Shown here in pieces: positions 43,840-53,161 of a stretch of DNA of 64,000 nt (the first letter of the stretch is position 1; each line of letters begins with the position of its first letter). Origin of the DNA: Bacteroidota bacterium (lineage in GTDB: Bacteria; Bacteroidota; Bacteroidia; Chitinophagales; Chitinophagaceae); NCBI GenBank assembly GCA_023423405.1, contig JAFAFR010000038.1, positions 62,001 through 126,000 of the forward strand, given 5' to 3'. The position numbers and the translations under genes are program-made. Under the pieces are notes generated by a model that was not told the origin of the DNA, ran no database searches, and saw only the letters and a list, made by a program, of their open reading frames with translations.

Positions 43840-43907
43840 TCGTTTAAAATTACTTGTAAGTATCGGGAATAAATTGTAGTTTTTATAACCCACCCAACTT
43901 TACCGTC

Positions 43908-45296
43908 ATGAATTTTCCCTTATCCGACAGCCCGGATGCCGCTGCGCATGCCGGTGTTTTCCAACGGCCCCTGACAGCCCTTATCGGGTTCTCTCTGCTG
44001 TTGCTGGTTTTCACCTCTGTATGGGATACCGCCGGCTTTACTGAAAACAGGCGCAAACAATTGCTCGAAAAGAAATCGGGTGTGGAGCATGTGCTGTATG
44101 TGGCCGGGGATGCTTTGCTGCAGCACAAGGCGGAAGGTATATTGGTACTGGCTTTCGGTGCGGGACTTTTTGTGTGGCTGCGCCATTCGCGCGAGGCCGG
44201 TAGCCCCCTGACCATTGACCTGCTCATCCGCCGCCAGATCTGGCTCATCCTGCTGGGTGTGGTGAATGCTTTCCTGTTTATGTACAGCGACGATCTATTG
44301 TTTTTCCTGGGCTGCGCCGGTATATTGCTCTTTCCCTTCGCCGCCCTTAAGCCCCGGCAACTATTGGTGCTTGCCGGCCTCTTCTGCCTGTTTCTTGCAG
44401 GAAAAATGTATTGGGATTATGCCGATAAGATCACGGCTTTCAAAAAATACCAGGCCGTAATGGCCATAGAAAAAAAATGGCCCAAAGAAAAGAAAGACCG
44501 ATCAGCGGCCGATACGCTTACCACCGAACAGCAGGACGATAAATCGGCCTGGGAGGGAATTGCCAAACAGGAAAAATACAACAAGGAGGGCGACGATGAA
44601 AAGAAAACAGCCGTCCAGGAGGTTTCGTTTCGCAAAAATTATGAAACATTACTTCCCGGCAACCAGCAAAAGCAGAGTCGATATTTTTATGCAAAAGGCG
44701 TATGGAGTTACGGCAGCCTGATCCTCCTGGGCATGGGACTCTATGGCGCCGGCTTTTTTCAGCAATCGTTCCGCCGGTCCACCTACGGCTGGATATTTTT
44801 GTCCGCATTTATCGCCGGAATCTTTTTTGCCTGGTGGCGTTTGCACCAGCAACAGGCAGCCATAACCGATTTTGAAAAATACATAGGCCTTAGGCCCCTT
44901 CCTTACGGGTTCTTTTTTCCTGTTGAACAGCTTTGCCTGGTAATGGCCTATACCGCTGGCTGGTACTGGCTTTGGGGCGGCGCCGTTTTCCGGAAAGCAG
45001 CGGCGGTATTCGTGTACGCCGGCCGCATGCCGCTTACCATATATCTACTGTACTGCCTGCTGGCATCTGTCTTTTTCAATGGCTTCGCCATGGGTTATTA
45101 TGGGAGATTACAATTGTGGCAGGTAGAACTGTTTGCTGCAGAATGTGGCCTGGTGCTGCTGGGTTTCAGTGTGGCCTGGTTTCGTTTCTATCAAAAAGGG
45201 CCACTGGAATGGCTACTCGAATATGCCGTTACCGGTAGCCGGCCGGCCACAAAAAACGCCGCTACATCTTACACCAACCAAACCGATTTTGTATGA
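43908..45296 (+). CDS. DUF418-family integral membrane protein (first of tandem pair)
   Basis: A 462-residue protein with about nine membrane helices and a large charged loop (about 175-245, rich in Lys, Glu and Asp). The C-terminal DUF418 region contains YAGRMPLTIYLLYCLL and the terminal FYQKGPLEWLLEY, which parallels the RFGPFEWLWRSLTY ending of the next gene. DUF418 proteins resemble membrane acyltransferase/NfeD-like helical bundles; function not established. Unlike its twin, it lacks the N-terminal RIKTIDMIRGVALLGIL-type helix start. Overlaps the next gene by 4 nt. Confidence 0.83.
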   Translation: MNFPLSDSPDAAAHAGVFQRPLTALIGFSLLLLVFTSVWDTAGFTENRRKQLLEKKSGVEHVLYVAGDALLQHKAEGILVLAFGAGLFVWLRHSREAGSPLTIDLLIRRQIWLILLGVVNAFLFMYSDDLLFFLGCAGILLFPFAALKPRQLLVLAGLFCLFLAGKMYWDYADKITAFKKYQAVMAIEKKWPKEKKDRSAADTLTTEQQDDKSAWEGIAKQEKYNKEGDDEKKTAVQEVSFRKNYETLLPGNQQKQSRYFYAKGVWSYGSLILLGMGLYGAGFFQQSFRRSTYGWIFLSAFIAGIFFAWWRLHQQQAAITDFEKYIGLRPLPYGFFFPVEQLCLVMAYTAGWYWLWGGAVFRKAAAVFVYAGRMPLTIYLLYCLLASVFFNGFAMGYYGRLQLWQVELFAAECGLVLLGFSVAWFRFYQKGPLEWLLEYAVTGSRPATKNAATSYTNQTDFV

Positions 45297-46660
45297 GTAC
45301 CGAATACGGTCTTCGGCCTGCTCCCGTAGCAGCAGCGGAAAGGATAAAAACGATCGACATGATCAGGGGCGTAGCGCTCCTCGGTATCCTGCTGATGAAT
45401 ATCCCCGGTTTCGGACTACACTGGTCGCGGTACTTCGACATACTGAAAATGCCGCAGCACAGTGTCGACTATCGTACGTTTGAAACCATGATGATCCTTT
45501 TCGAAGGAACCATGCGTGGCCTCTTTTCCATGCTCTTCGGCGCCGGCATGATCCTCTTCACTATGAACAAGGCCGATGTGCCGGGAGGGGCGACCGTGGC
45601 AGAATATTATTACCGCCGGCTGCTCTGGCTCATGGTATTCGGGCTCATCAACGCCTTCATTTTTCTCTGGATCGGAGACATTCTTTTTTTCTATGCTTTC
45701 GCCGGCATGCTGATCTTTCCGTTCCGCAACCTGGCTCCCTCAAAACTGGTGCTCATGGCCCTGCTCTGCTTGTCCATCACCCTGTTGAAATACCAGGCCA
45801 GCTTCAACGACCTGAGAGAAACAAGACAGGCCTACAACGAAGCAAAAAAAGCAGAAAAAAACAACCGGAAACTCAGTGAATCTCAAAAAAGCGCCATTGC
45901 TGAATGGGAGGGGATCGAGAAAAACATGCTTTCCATTGACTCTGCTACCATTAAAAAAGATTTGAAGCAAATGCACGGAAGTTATGGCAGCGTGTACCGG
46001 TTCCTGCTGCCCCTGATTGCAAGGGATGAGATCAATTTCCTTTATCACAACAACTGGGATGTGCTGACGATGATGTTCCTGGGTATGGCCTTTTTCCGAT
46101 GGGGATTTTTTTCGAACCGGTGGAGCACCCAGCTCTACTGGCTTACGCTATTGATCGGCTACGGCACTGGTTTTGCAATCAGCTATTTTCATTTCACCGG
46201 CTTCTATGGCAATATCCTGCAACCGGGAAATTATGTAGATCGCTTCCGGATCAGTCCCTACCAGTTGTACGATTTCAAAAGGATCGCGATTTCGCTGGGA
46301 CATGCTTCCCTGGTGATCCTTCTTTACCGCAGCCGGCTGGTTCCCTGGCTTCTGCACGCGCTCGGGTGTGTGGGACAAATGGCTTTCACGAATTACCTGA
46401 TGCAAAGCATTATCTGTTCTTTTTATTTCGATGGCTTTGGCGGTGATATGTACAACCGCCTTCGGTTTCACGAGCTGTATTATGTAGTGGGCTGCGTATG
46501 GCTCTTCCAGTTGATCTTTTCGCCGATATGGCTGCGCTATTTCCGGTTCGGGCCTTTTGAATGGCTCTGGCGAAGCCTTACCTACTGGCAAAAACAACCC
46601 ATGCGCAGAACCAGGGAGAAACCCCTGCCGGTATACGAAGAACCGCAACTGGCTTCTTGA
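45293..46660 (+). CDS. DUF418-family integral membrane protein (second of tandem pair)
   Basis: A 455-residue member with the full family layout: N-terminal RIKTIDMIRGVALLGILLMN helix, FSMLFGAGMILF, LWIGDILFFYAFAGMLI, a charged loop (about 175-235) and the C-terminal GQMAFTNYLMQSIIC and FRFGPFEWLWRSLTYW. The start overlaps the paralog's stop by 4 nt. The pair probably arose by tandem duplication and may work together; the substrate or partner is unknown. Confidence 0.86.
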   Translation: MSTEYGLRPAPVAAAERIKTIDMIRGVALLGILLMNIPGFGLHWSRYFDILKMPQHSVDYRTFETMMILFEGTMRGLFSMLFGAGMILFTMNKADVPGGATVAEYYYRRLLWLMVFGLINAFIFLWIGDILFFYAFAGMLIFPFRNLAPSKLVLMALLCLSITLLKYQASFNDLRETRQAYNEAKKAEKNNRKLSESQKSAIAEWEGIEKNMLSIDSATIKKDLKQMHGSYGSVYRFLLPLIARDEINFLYHNNWDVLTMMFLGMAFFRWGFFSNRWSTQLYWLTLLIGYGTGFAISYFHFTGFYGNILQPGNYVDRFRISPYQLYDFKRIAISLGHASLVILLYRSRLVPWLLHALGCVGQMAFTNYLMQSIICSFYFDGFGGDMYNRLRFHELYYVVGCVWLFQLIFSPIWLRYFRFGPFEWLWRSLTYWQKQPMRRTREKPLPVYEEPQLAS

Positions 46661-46708
46661 AAACAACGCGTAATGGTAAGAAAGGCGCCTGCTGATTTTA
46701 AGTGTCAA

Positions 46709-46741
46709 TTTGCCCTTTTCAGATAAGAGGTGCTATATTTA
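46709..46741 (+). promoter_or_regulatory. Promoter of the GH2-GH43 pair
   Basis: TTTG (46709-46712), a 21-nt spacer and TATATTTA (46734-46741), matching the Bacteroidota consensus TAnnTTTG at seven of eight positions. It lies 68 nt upstream of the GH2 start. Confidence 0.55.
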
Positions 46742-46809
46742 TGGCAGCGGGTTTGCGGTTCCGAACAAACCGGCTGCTTGCCATATGGTACAAAAACATC
46801 CAGTAAAAC

Positions 46810-49563
46810 ATGCGCCTGAGCGGTAAAGCAATGAACTCCTCTTATCGCTGGCGGCTGCAACCTGCATCGCTGTTGCTTTGCCTGCTGCTGGTAGCGGGAG
46901 GGCCAGGAATGGCGCAGTCTGGAACCCTAAGAGAACGGCTTTCGCTCAACGAGGGCTGGCGTTTCTTCCTGTACAAAGGAGCACCCGATTCCCTGGTGTA
47001 CGAAGAACGCCCGGCTGTTCACACCAGCAACGACGGTAAAGTAGCCGATACCCGGCCCGAGGAATCGGCAACAGCCACCACGTCCGGCCGGGCTCTCAAG
47101 CCCTGGGTCCTCCCAACAGCCAACGATTTCATCAAAGATCCCGCACAAAGGCACCAGCGCCCGCAGGGCCATCCCGGTAAAGACTTTCCTTTTGTGCAGG
47201 AAAGATTCAACGATGCCGGTTGGGAATTGCTGAACCTGCCGCACGACTGGGCTATCAAAGGTCCCTTTTATACCGGCGACGATGCGCCGGTGGGTGGGGG
47301 CATGGGACGGCTACCCATCCAGGGAACGGCCTGGTACCGGAAAAAAATAACCATTCCTGCCGGCGATAGGGGCAGGTCCATCTACCTCGATATCGATGGC
47401 GCCATGTCTTATGCCATGGTGTGGATCAACGGCAAACTCGCCGGGGGCTGGCCTTACGGTTATAGTTCTTTTCGCGTGGACCTCACGCCGTATGTTACAT
47501 ACGGCGCCGTCAACCAGTTGGCCATCCGGCTTGATAACCCGTTGGCTTCCTCGCGCTGGTATCCCGGCGCCGGCATCTACAGGAATCTGTGGCTTACCAA
47601 AACCAATGCCATACAGGTAACGCAATGGGGCAGTTTTATCCGGAGCCGGAATGTAACCACTGCTGCTGCAGATATCGACCTGGACCTTACCATCAAAAAC
47701 AAATCGGACAAACCTGCCAGTCTTGAGATACGCACAGAAATATTTGCCCTCGACGCTTCCGGCAAAAGAACTGCAACACCTGTTGCGCATTTTGACAAAG
47801 CATTGCTGCAACTGGTGGCGGGAGAAAAAAATACCATCCACCGTTCCCTGCAATTACGCCATCCCCGCTTGTGGGGACCGCCGCCGGCGCAGCAGCCCAA
47901 CCGTTACCTGGCCGTGAGTTACGTGTACCAGAAGGGTGTGGAACTGGACCGGTACGAAACGGTGTTTGGCATCCGCGCGCTGGAATTTCATTCCGAAAAA
48001 GGCCTTCTGGTAAATGGCCAGCCGGTTCGTTTCCAGGGGGTGAACCAGCACCACGACCTCGGCGCCCTGGGAGCCGCTTTCAATACCCGGGCGGCAGAAA
48101 GGCAATTGGAAATCCTTGCCGAAATGGGCTGCAACGCCATCCGCCTGGCGCACAATCCGCCCGCACCGGAACTGCTGGAACTCACGGACCGCATGGGTTT
48201 TTTGGTGATCGACGAAAGTTTCGACTGCTGGGAAAAAGGAAAAAATCCGCTTGACTTCCACCTCATTTTTCCCGATTGGTACGAAGCCGACACCCGCGCG
48301 ATGGTGCGCCGCGACCGCAACCATCCTTCCGTAATTGCCTGGAGTTTCGGCAATGAAGTGGGAGAGCAGTACACCGGAGAGGCCGGTGCAGCTTGGGCAG
48401 AAAAGCTGCGCGGCATCGTGCTGGACGAAGACCCCACGCGACCTGCCACCGCTTCCATGAACTATGCGAAACCGGATATGCCCTTTCCTGCTGCCATGGA
48501 CATCATCAGCCTGAATTACCAGGGCGAAGGCATACGCGACGCGCCTGCGTATGCGCATCTCCGTGGCATACGCACCAATCCCTTGTACCCGGCCTTTCAC
48601 GGGAAATTTCCCGGCAAACTCATTGTAAGCAGCGAAACCGCTTCGACGCTCAGCAGCCGCGGCGTTTATCTGTTCCCGGTAGTGAGCGGGAACAGTGCAC
48701 CCGCTAGCGATTCAACAGGCGGCGATCCCGTGCGCCAGCAGGTGAGCGCCTACGATTTGTACACGGCGGCTTTTGGGGCTTCGCCCGATAAGGTTTTCGC
48801 TTCACAGGACAGGCACCCGTATGTGGCAGGAGAATTTGTATGGTCGGGTTGGGATTACCTGGGTGAGCCCACGCCCTACTATGGTGCACGAAGTTCTTAT
48901 TGCGGCATCATTGACCTGGCAGGGTTCCCCAAAGACAGGTTCTATTTGTACCAGTCGCGCTGGCGCCCCGGGCTTCCCATGGCGCACCTGCTGCCGCACT
49001 GGACCTGGCCGGGGCGCGAAGGACAGATCACGCCGGTGCATTTGTACACTTCGGGCGACGAAGCCGAACTTTTTCTGAACGGGCTGTCGCTGGGGAGAAG
49101 GAAGAAAGGAGATTTCGAATACCGCCTGCGCTGGAACAGTGTGCGCTATGCACCGGGCGTGCTGCATGTGGTCGTTTATAAGAACGGTCAGCCCTGGGCG
49201 GGCGATACCATCCGGACGGCGGGCGCGCCAACGGCCATGCGCATACGCGCCGACCGGCAAACCATAACTGCCGACGGACAGGACCTTGTTTTTGCAACCG
49301 TGCAGGTGCTGGATGAAAAAGGTATTCCCGTTCCCGAAGCCGCTACCGGCATCCGTTTTAGCGTGGAGGGACCTGCCGAAATCATTGCCACCGACAATGG
49401 TGACCCGGCCGATTTCACTTCCTTCGCTTCCACCCGGCGCAATTGTTTCAACGGCTGGGTGCTTGTGGTGCTGCGGTCGCAAAAAAACAAAAGGGGTGAT
49501 ATCCGGTTGCATGCGGAGGCAGCCGGCATGCAACCTGTACAGGTAAATATCAAAAGCCGATGA
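46810..49563 (+). CDS. Glycoside hydrolase family 2 (beta-galactosidase-like)
   Basis: A 917-residue secreted glycosidase. A signal peptide ends near residue 36 (MAQS). The sugar-binding jelly roll (about 40-270) includes LNLPHDWAIKGPF and an insertion of about 60 residues after GWRFFLY. The TIM barrel (about 385-690) has acid/base Glu516 in SFGNEVGEQ and nucleophile Glu609 in VSSETAS. A DUF4982-like domain (about 715-785) and a C-terminal Ig-like domain (about 795-915) follow. Likely exo-beta-galactosidase or related. Paired with the GH43 gene, whose frame opens at an ATG overlapping its stop. Confidence 0.93.
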   Translation: MRLSGKAMNSSYRWRLQPASLLLCLLLVAGGPGMAQSGTLRERLSLNEGWRFFLYKGAPDSLVYEERPAVHTSNDGKVADTRPEESATATTSGRALKPWVLPTANDFIKDPAQRHQRPQGHPGKDFPFVQERFNDAGWELLNLPHDWAIKGPFYTGDDAPVGGGMGRLPIQGTAWYRKKITIPAGDRGRSIYLDIDGAMSYAMVWINGKLAGGWPYGYSSFRVDLTPYVTYGAVNQLAIRLDNPLASSRWYPGAGIYRNLWLTKTNAIQVTQWGSFIRSRNVTTAAADIDLDLTIKNKSDKPASLEIRTEIFALDASGKRTATPVAHFDKALLQLVAGEKNTIHRSLQLRHPRLWGPPPAQQPNRYLAVSYVYQKGVELDRYETVFGIRALEFHSEKGLLVNGQPVRFQGVNQHHDLGALGAAFNTRAAERQLEILAEMGCNAIRLAHNPPAPELLELTDRMGFLVIDESFDCWEKGKNPLDFHLIFPDWYEADTRAMVRRDRNHPSVIAWSFGNEVGEQYTGEAGAAWAEKLRGIVLDEDPTRPATASMNYAKPDMPFPAAMDIISLNYQGEGIRDAPAYAHLRGIRTNPLYPAFHGKFPGKLIVSSETASTLSSRGVYLFPVVSGNSAPASDSTGGDPVRQQVSAYDLYTAAFGASPDKVFASQDRHPYVAGEFVWSGWDYLGEPTPYYGARSSYCGIIDLAGFPKDRFYLYQSRWRPGLPMAHLLPHWTWPGREGQITPVHLYTSGDEAELFLNGLSLGRRKKGDFEYRLRWNSVRYAPGVLHVVVYKNGQPWAGDTIRTAGAPTAMRIRADRQTITADGQDLVFATVQVLDEKGIPVPEAATGIRFSVEGPAEIIATDNGDPADFTSFASTRRNCFNGWVLVVLRSQKNKRGDIRLHAEAAGMQPVQVNIKSR

Positions 49564-49616
49564 CAATGCATAATCATTTGCTCTGCAGCAATTACGCCAA
49601 ACAGCCCTGCAACGCA

Positions 49617-51164
49617 ATGAAAAAGAAGATCTGTTTGCTGCTTTCGATTTTAATGATATTGCCGGGCATGTGCCTGCAGGCGCAGAAAAAAAGACAAAGC
49701 GATAACGGCGATGGCACTTATACCAATCCGCTCATCGCCGCCGATTTTCCCGATCCCGATGCTATCCGCGTGGGCGATACCTATTATATGGTCACCACCA
49801 CCATGTTTGTTTTTCCTGGGGTTACTGTGCTGCGATCAAGGGACCTCGTGAACTGGGAATACTGCAGCAATGCCTTGCCCCGCTTCGATTTCAGCAAATG
49901 TTACGATCTCGATTCCTGCCATCGCTACAGTCACGGGCAATGGGCTACCAGCATCAAATACCACAACGGCAAGTTCTACCTCCTCTTCATTACCCTCGAT
50001 GAGGGCGGTTTTATTTGCGTGGCCGATAAGGCGGAGGGACCCTGGGAAATCCGTAAACTGCCGAAAGGTTTTTATGATCCCGGACTCTTCTTCGACGACG
50101 ATGGCCGCATCTATGTGGCGCATGGCTACAGCAAAATCACGATGACGGAACTGAATCCGGATTTTTCTCCCAAAACCACCGACTCGCTGGTCTTCACCGG
50201 CGATATCCGCAGGGGACTCGAAGGCATGCACGTGTACAAGCTCAACGGGTATTACTATCTCTATGGTACCTACGGCGGGCTCGACGGTATCCAGGTGGCA
50301 CTGCGTTCCAAAAATATTTACGGTCCCTATGAACAGAAAGTAGTGATCCGCGACACCACGCCAGGTGTCAATTTCGGCATCCACCAGGGCGCCCTGCTCG
50401 AAACGCCTGCGGGCGAATGGTGGACCATCCTCTTCGTGGACAGTGGCCCTTTTGGCCGGTTCCCCTCGTTGCAACCCGTTACCTGGACCGATGGGTGGCC
50501 CATGGTGGGCATCGATGGGAAGGCCGTGGTTACCCATCGCAAACCCAATATGGGCAGCGGTAGTTTTCCCATAACTGTATTGCCGACATCCGATGATTTC
50601 GGTGGCGGCGAGCTGGGCATGCAATGGGGCTGGAACCACAACCCGGAACCTTCCAAATGGTCGCTCTCCAAAAGGCATGGCTGGCTGCGGCTTGAAACCG
50701 TAAAAGCCGTGAGCAACCTTCGCGAGGCCCGCAACACCTTAACACAAAGGCCGTTCACTTACTACAACGATTCCATTCCCACCACCGGTCTCACTGTCAT
50801 GGATATCCGCCGTATGAAAGACGGCGACATTGCCGGGCTGGCCATTTTCCAGGATCCCTATGCTTTTATTGGCGTAAAACAGGAGCGGGGAAAACAATAC
50901 ATCATTATGGTGAACAACGGGCAAACCATCGACTCCGTTGCATTTAAGGGGAAAACCGTGTACCTGCGCGCCGTGGCCTCCAACAGCACCGGCAGGGCCT
51001 CTTTTGCGTACAGCGCCGATAACAAAACATTCCGCCCGTTGGGCAACGAGCTGGCGATGCGCTTCAACCTGGCCATCTTCACGGGCAATAAATTCTGTCT
51101 CTTCAACTATGCCACCAAAGCCACCGGCGGCTATGTGGATTTCGATTATTTCAAACTGGATTGA
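49617..51164 (+). CDS. Glycoside hydrolase family 43 (beta-xylosidase/arabinofuranosidase-like)
   Basis: A 515-residue secreted enzyme with signal peptide ending near residue 22 (LQAQ). The five-bladed propeller (about 33-330) has the catalytic trio Asp46 (DFPDPDAI, base), Asp154 (FYDPGLFF, pKa modulator) and Glu202 (RGLEGMHVY, acid). A C-terminal beta-sandwich (about 335-515) is typical of xylosidase-type members. An ATG at 49560 overlapping the GH2 stop is an alternative start, but it would bury the signal peptide. With the GH2 enzyme it probably trims plant side chains containing galactose, xylose or arabinose. Confidence 0.92.
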   Translation: MKKKICLLLSILMILPGMCLQAQKKRQSDNGDGTYTNPLIAADFPDPDAIRVGDTYYMVTTTMFVFPGVTVLRSRDLVNWEYCSNALPRFDFSKCYDLDSCHRYSHGQWATSIKYHNGKFYLLFITLDEGGFICVADKAEGPWEIRKLPKGFYDPGLFFDDDGRIYVAHGYSKITMTELNPDFSPKTTDSLVFTGDIRRGLEGMHVYKLNGYYYLYGTYGGLDGIQVALRSKNIYGPYEQKVVIRDTTPGVNFGIHQGALLETPAGEWWTILFVDSGPFGRFPSLQPVTWTDGWPMVGIDGKAVVTHRKPNMGSGSFPITVLPTSDDFGGGELGMQWGWNHNPEPSKWSLSKRHGWLRLETVKAVSNLREARNTLTQRPFTYYNDSIPTTGLTVMDIRRMKDGDIAGLAIFQDPYAFIGVKQERGKQYIIMVNNGQTIDSVAFKGKTVYLRAVASNSTGRASFAYSADNKTFRPLGNELAMRFNLAIFTGNKFCLFNYATKATGGYVDFDYFKLD

Positions 51165-51251
51165 GAGATGCGCTTATACGCATTGCAGGGAGTATTAGCA
51201 GAATAAACAACCCGCCTATTCAGAAAGGAGTGCGGGAAATAAGTAAAATGA

Positions 51252-51285
51252 AAGTTTCACTTTAGTGAAACTTGTTGTATCTTTA
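51252..51285 (+). promoter_or_regulatory. Promoter/operator of the HigBA-like module
   Basis: Perfect inverted repeat AAGTTTCAC (51252-51260) and GTGAAACTT (51265-51273) with a TTTA spacer, followed immediately by TATCTTTA (51278-51285), a seven-of-eight match to the -7 consensus. This layout fits autoregulation by the antitoxin. The implied transcription start is very close to the toxin start codon, so the message may be nearly leaderless. Confidence 0.6.
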
Positions 51286-51289
51286 TGGT

Positions 51290-51636
51290 GTGAATGAAAA
51301 ACAGGGATATAGAAGAATAATATTTTTCAAGGACTATTTTCAGGTTTTTTTGAAAAGCAAAACAAAAAAGTAAAAGCTAAAATAGTTTGGACATTTAACC
51401 TGATTGAAGACCTTCCAAGAATTCCTGAAACATATCTTAAGCACATTGAGAATTCTGACGGGCTGTATGAGATCCGGGTTCAGGCAGGTAGTGATATTTT
51501 CCGGATTTTCTGTTTTTTCGACAAAGGGCAACTGGTTGTTTTGGCAAATGGCTTTCAAAAGAAAACACAAAAGACCCCCAGAAATGAAATTGAATTAGCA
51601 CTTAAAATAAAGGCAGAATATGAAAACGAAAAATAA
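51290..51636 (+). pseudogene. higB: HigB/RelE-type toxin, frame broken at a T7 run
   Basis: Phage-Gp49/HigB-like mRNA interferase toxin. Residues 1-20 from a GTG (MNEKQGYRRIIFFKDYFQVF) lie in one frame; the family core, with KIVWTFNLIEDLPRIPE, YLKHIENSDGLYEIRV and SDIFRIFCFFDKGQLVVL, continues to the stop in the -1 frame. The break is at seven T (51345-51351). Without a shift, translation stops six codons later. The run forms T TTT TTG, a -1 slippery heptamer, and a slip restores a 115-residue protein. A homopolymer sequencing error, true inactivation or programmed frameshifting are all possible. Confidence 0.75.
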
Positions 51637-51925
51637 AAAAATAACAACACTTGAAGAGTTTAAGGAAAAGAACTATGGAAAACGCGGGACAAAAAAACGC
51701 GACGAATTAGAAGCAGGTTATGAAAGCTTTAGGATCGGAGTTTTACTCCAGGAGGCAAGGCTTGAAAGAGGCCTGACGCAGGAAGAACTTGCTATAAAGG
51801 TAGGCACGACAAAATCCTATATTTCTAAGATTGAAAATAATATCAAAGAAGCTCGTATTTCGACGTTGCAGAAAATTGTTGAAGTCGGACTTGAAGGACA
51901 CCTTAATCTATCCATAAAGTTATGA
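51620..51925 (+). CDS. higA: HigA-type XRE-family antitoxin
   Basis: A 101-residue DNA-binding antitoxin. A Lys-rich N-terminal part is followed by a lambda-repressor-like helix-turn-helix (about 38-92): RLERGLTQEELAIKVGTTKS then YISKIENNIKEARISTLQKI. It starts inside the toxin gene (17-nt overlap), as usual for toxin-first HigBA modules. The AT-rich, Lys/Asn-rich coding differs sharply from neighbours and suggests horizontal gain. It would bind the inverted repeat upstream and neutralise HigB. Confidence 0.9.
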   Translation: MKTKNKKITTLEEFKEKNYGKRGTKKRDELEAGYESFRIGVLLQEARLERGLTQEELAIKVGTTKSYISKIENNIKEARISTLQKIVEVGLEGHLNLSIKL

Positions 51926-51952
51926 TGAGATAAGTTCTCGCAGGCGCCACAC

Positions 51953-53161
51953 TCACGGCCGGTACTCCATCGGTAGCCGGGTAGCCAGTTTTTCCCACCA
52001 GCCCCAGAACCCGCTGACATAAAGATTATTGTAAAGAAAAAAACCATCTTCGCTCACTTCTATAGGCTCATTGTCTTCCATCCGCATCTCTGAATAAGGG
52101 GTGCCGCGACTGGTAAACTGCACCGTTCCTTTTCGGTTGTTCATGGCCGTTTCTTCCTGTTTCTCCAAAAAACGGGTATAGGCTGCCGGCGCCGGCTTGC
52201 GCCGGAATTGCACCAGCAGGTAATCGGGAAAATTGATCAGGCTCGAAGTTCCCGACCGCTGCACCAGTTGCGAAGCATCAACCGGATCAGGAAACTGTTC
52301 CGTTTCCCGGTCGGGCTGCCGCAACACCTGCTCATAATAAGCCGTACTGTCTTTGGGAAGGTTGCGTAGTCCGCCTTTCACCCGGACCAGTTGGTTCACC
52401 CTGGCTTTCTCTGTATTCTCTCGAATCACCAGTTTGCGAACATGGTATTTGCTTTCAAACCTGCCGGCAGCCAGCAGGCGCAGGAAATAAGCAAGAGAAT
52501 AACGGTAAGCAGTTTCGCGGTTGGCCTTCCACGTTACAATTTCGTCTTCTGTTCCCTGCAGGGGTGAGAAGAGCGGGTAGAAACGAAAATCAACCACGCC
52601 GGTCCCGGTGTGCAGTTCAAAATAATCCAGGTCGATCCGCAGCGCATAACCAAGGGCGTGATTTTCCAGCAGCAACGGCTCTTCCGAATATACCTGCAGC
52701 AATTCGTTTTCTTTTTGCCACACAAACTGCAGTTTCTCTTTGTTGAGCAGACGGCACTGCGTTGCATAGTCCGAGTTGCCCACGAAAGCGTCCATGAATG
52801 TTTTGCCCCATTTGGCCCAGCCGTCTTTTTCGGGGCGGCGAACCACCACTTCGTTCAGGGCGCTCTGCTTCTCCCGGAGGCGGATATCCAGGAAGCCCGC
52901 CCGCTGCGCCTGCGTAATGGTACTCACCAGGGTTTCGTAACCCACACTGCTCACGGCCAACTGGAAATTTCCTGCCGGCAGCCCCGTGAGCGTAAAGCTG
53001 CCGTCGGCTGCAGAAACCGTGCCCCTGCTGGTTTGCGGAATGTAAACGCTGGCGTTGGCAAGCGCTTCTCCTTTTTCGTTGCGCAAGCGGCCGCGGATCA
53101 GGTCCTGCGCCGCCAGTGGCAGGCCCAGCCACAACAGTAGTATGATAAACGATGTTCTCAT
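51953..53161 (-). CDS. Exported CarboxypepD-regulatory-like domain protein
   Basis: A 402-residue secreted protein. Signal peptide ending near residue 18 (LAAQ), then a carboxypeptidase-regulatory-like beta domain (about 20-95): IRGRLRNEKGEALANASVYI and SSVGYETLVSTI. It ends with a TonB-plug-like connector (LNEVVVRRP), but the rest (about 110-402) is an uncharacterised domain with no beta-barrel. Its start overlaps the stop of the MG2/plug gene by 4 nt, so the two proteins are made together and probably work together at the cell envelope. Confidence 0.82.
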   Translation of the reverse strand: MRTSFIILLLWLGLPLAAQDLIRGRLRNEKGEALANASVYIPQTSRGTVSAADGSFTLTGLPAGNFQLAVSSVGYETLVSTITQAQRAGFLDIRLREKQSALNEVVVRRPEKDGWAKWGKTFMDAFVGNSDYATQCRLLNKEKLQFVWQKENELLQVYSEEPLLLENHALGYALRIDLDYFELHTGTGVVDFRFYPLFSPLQGTEDEIVTWKANRETAYRYSLAYFLRLLAAGRFESKYHVRKLVIRENTEKARVNQLVRVKGGLRNLPKDSTAYYEQVLRQPDRETEQFPDPVDASQLVQRSGTSSLINFPDYLLVQFRRKPAPAAYTRFLEKQEETAMNNRKGTVQFTSRGTPYSEMRMEDNEPIEVSEDGFFLYNNLYVSGFWGWWEKLATRLPMEYRP

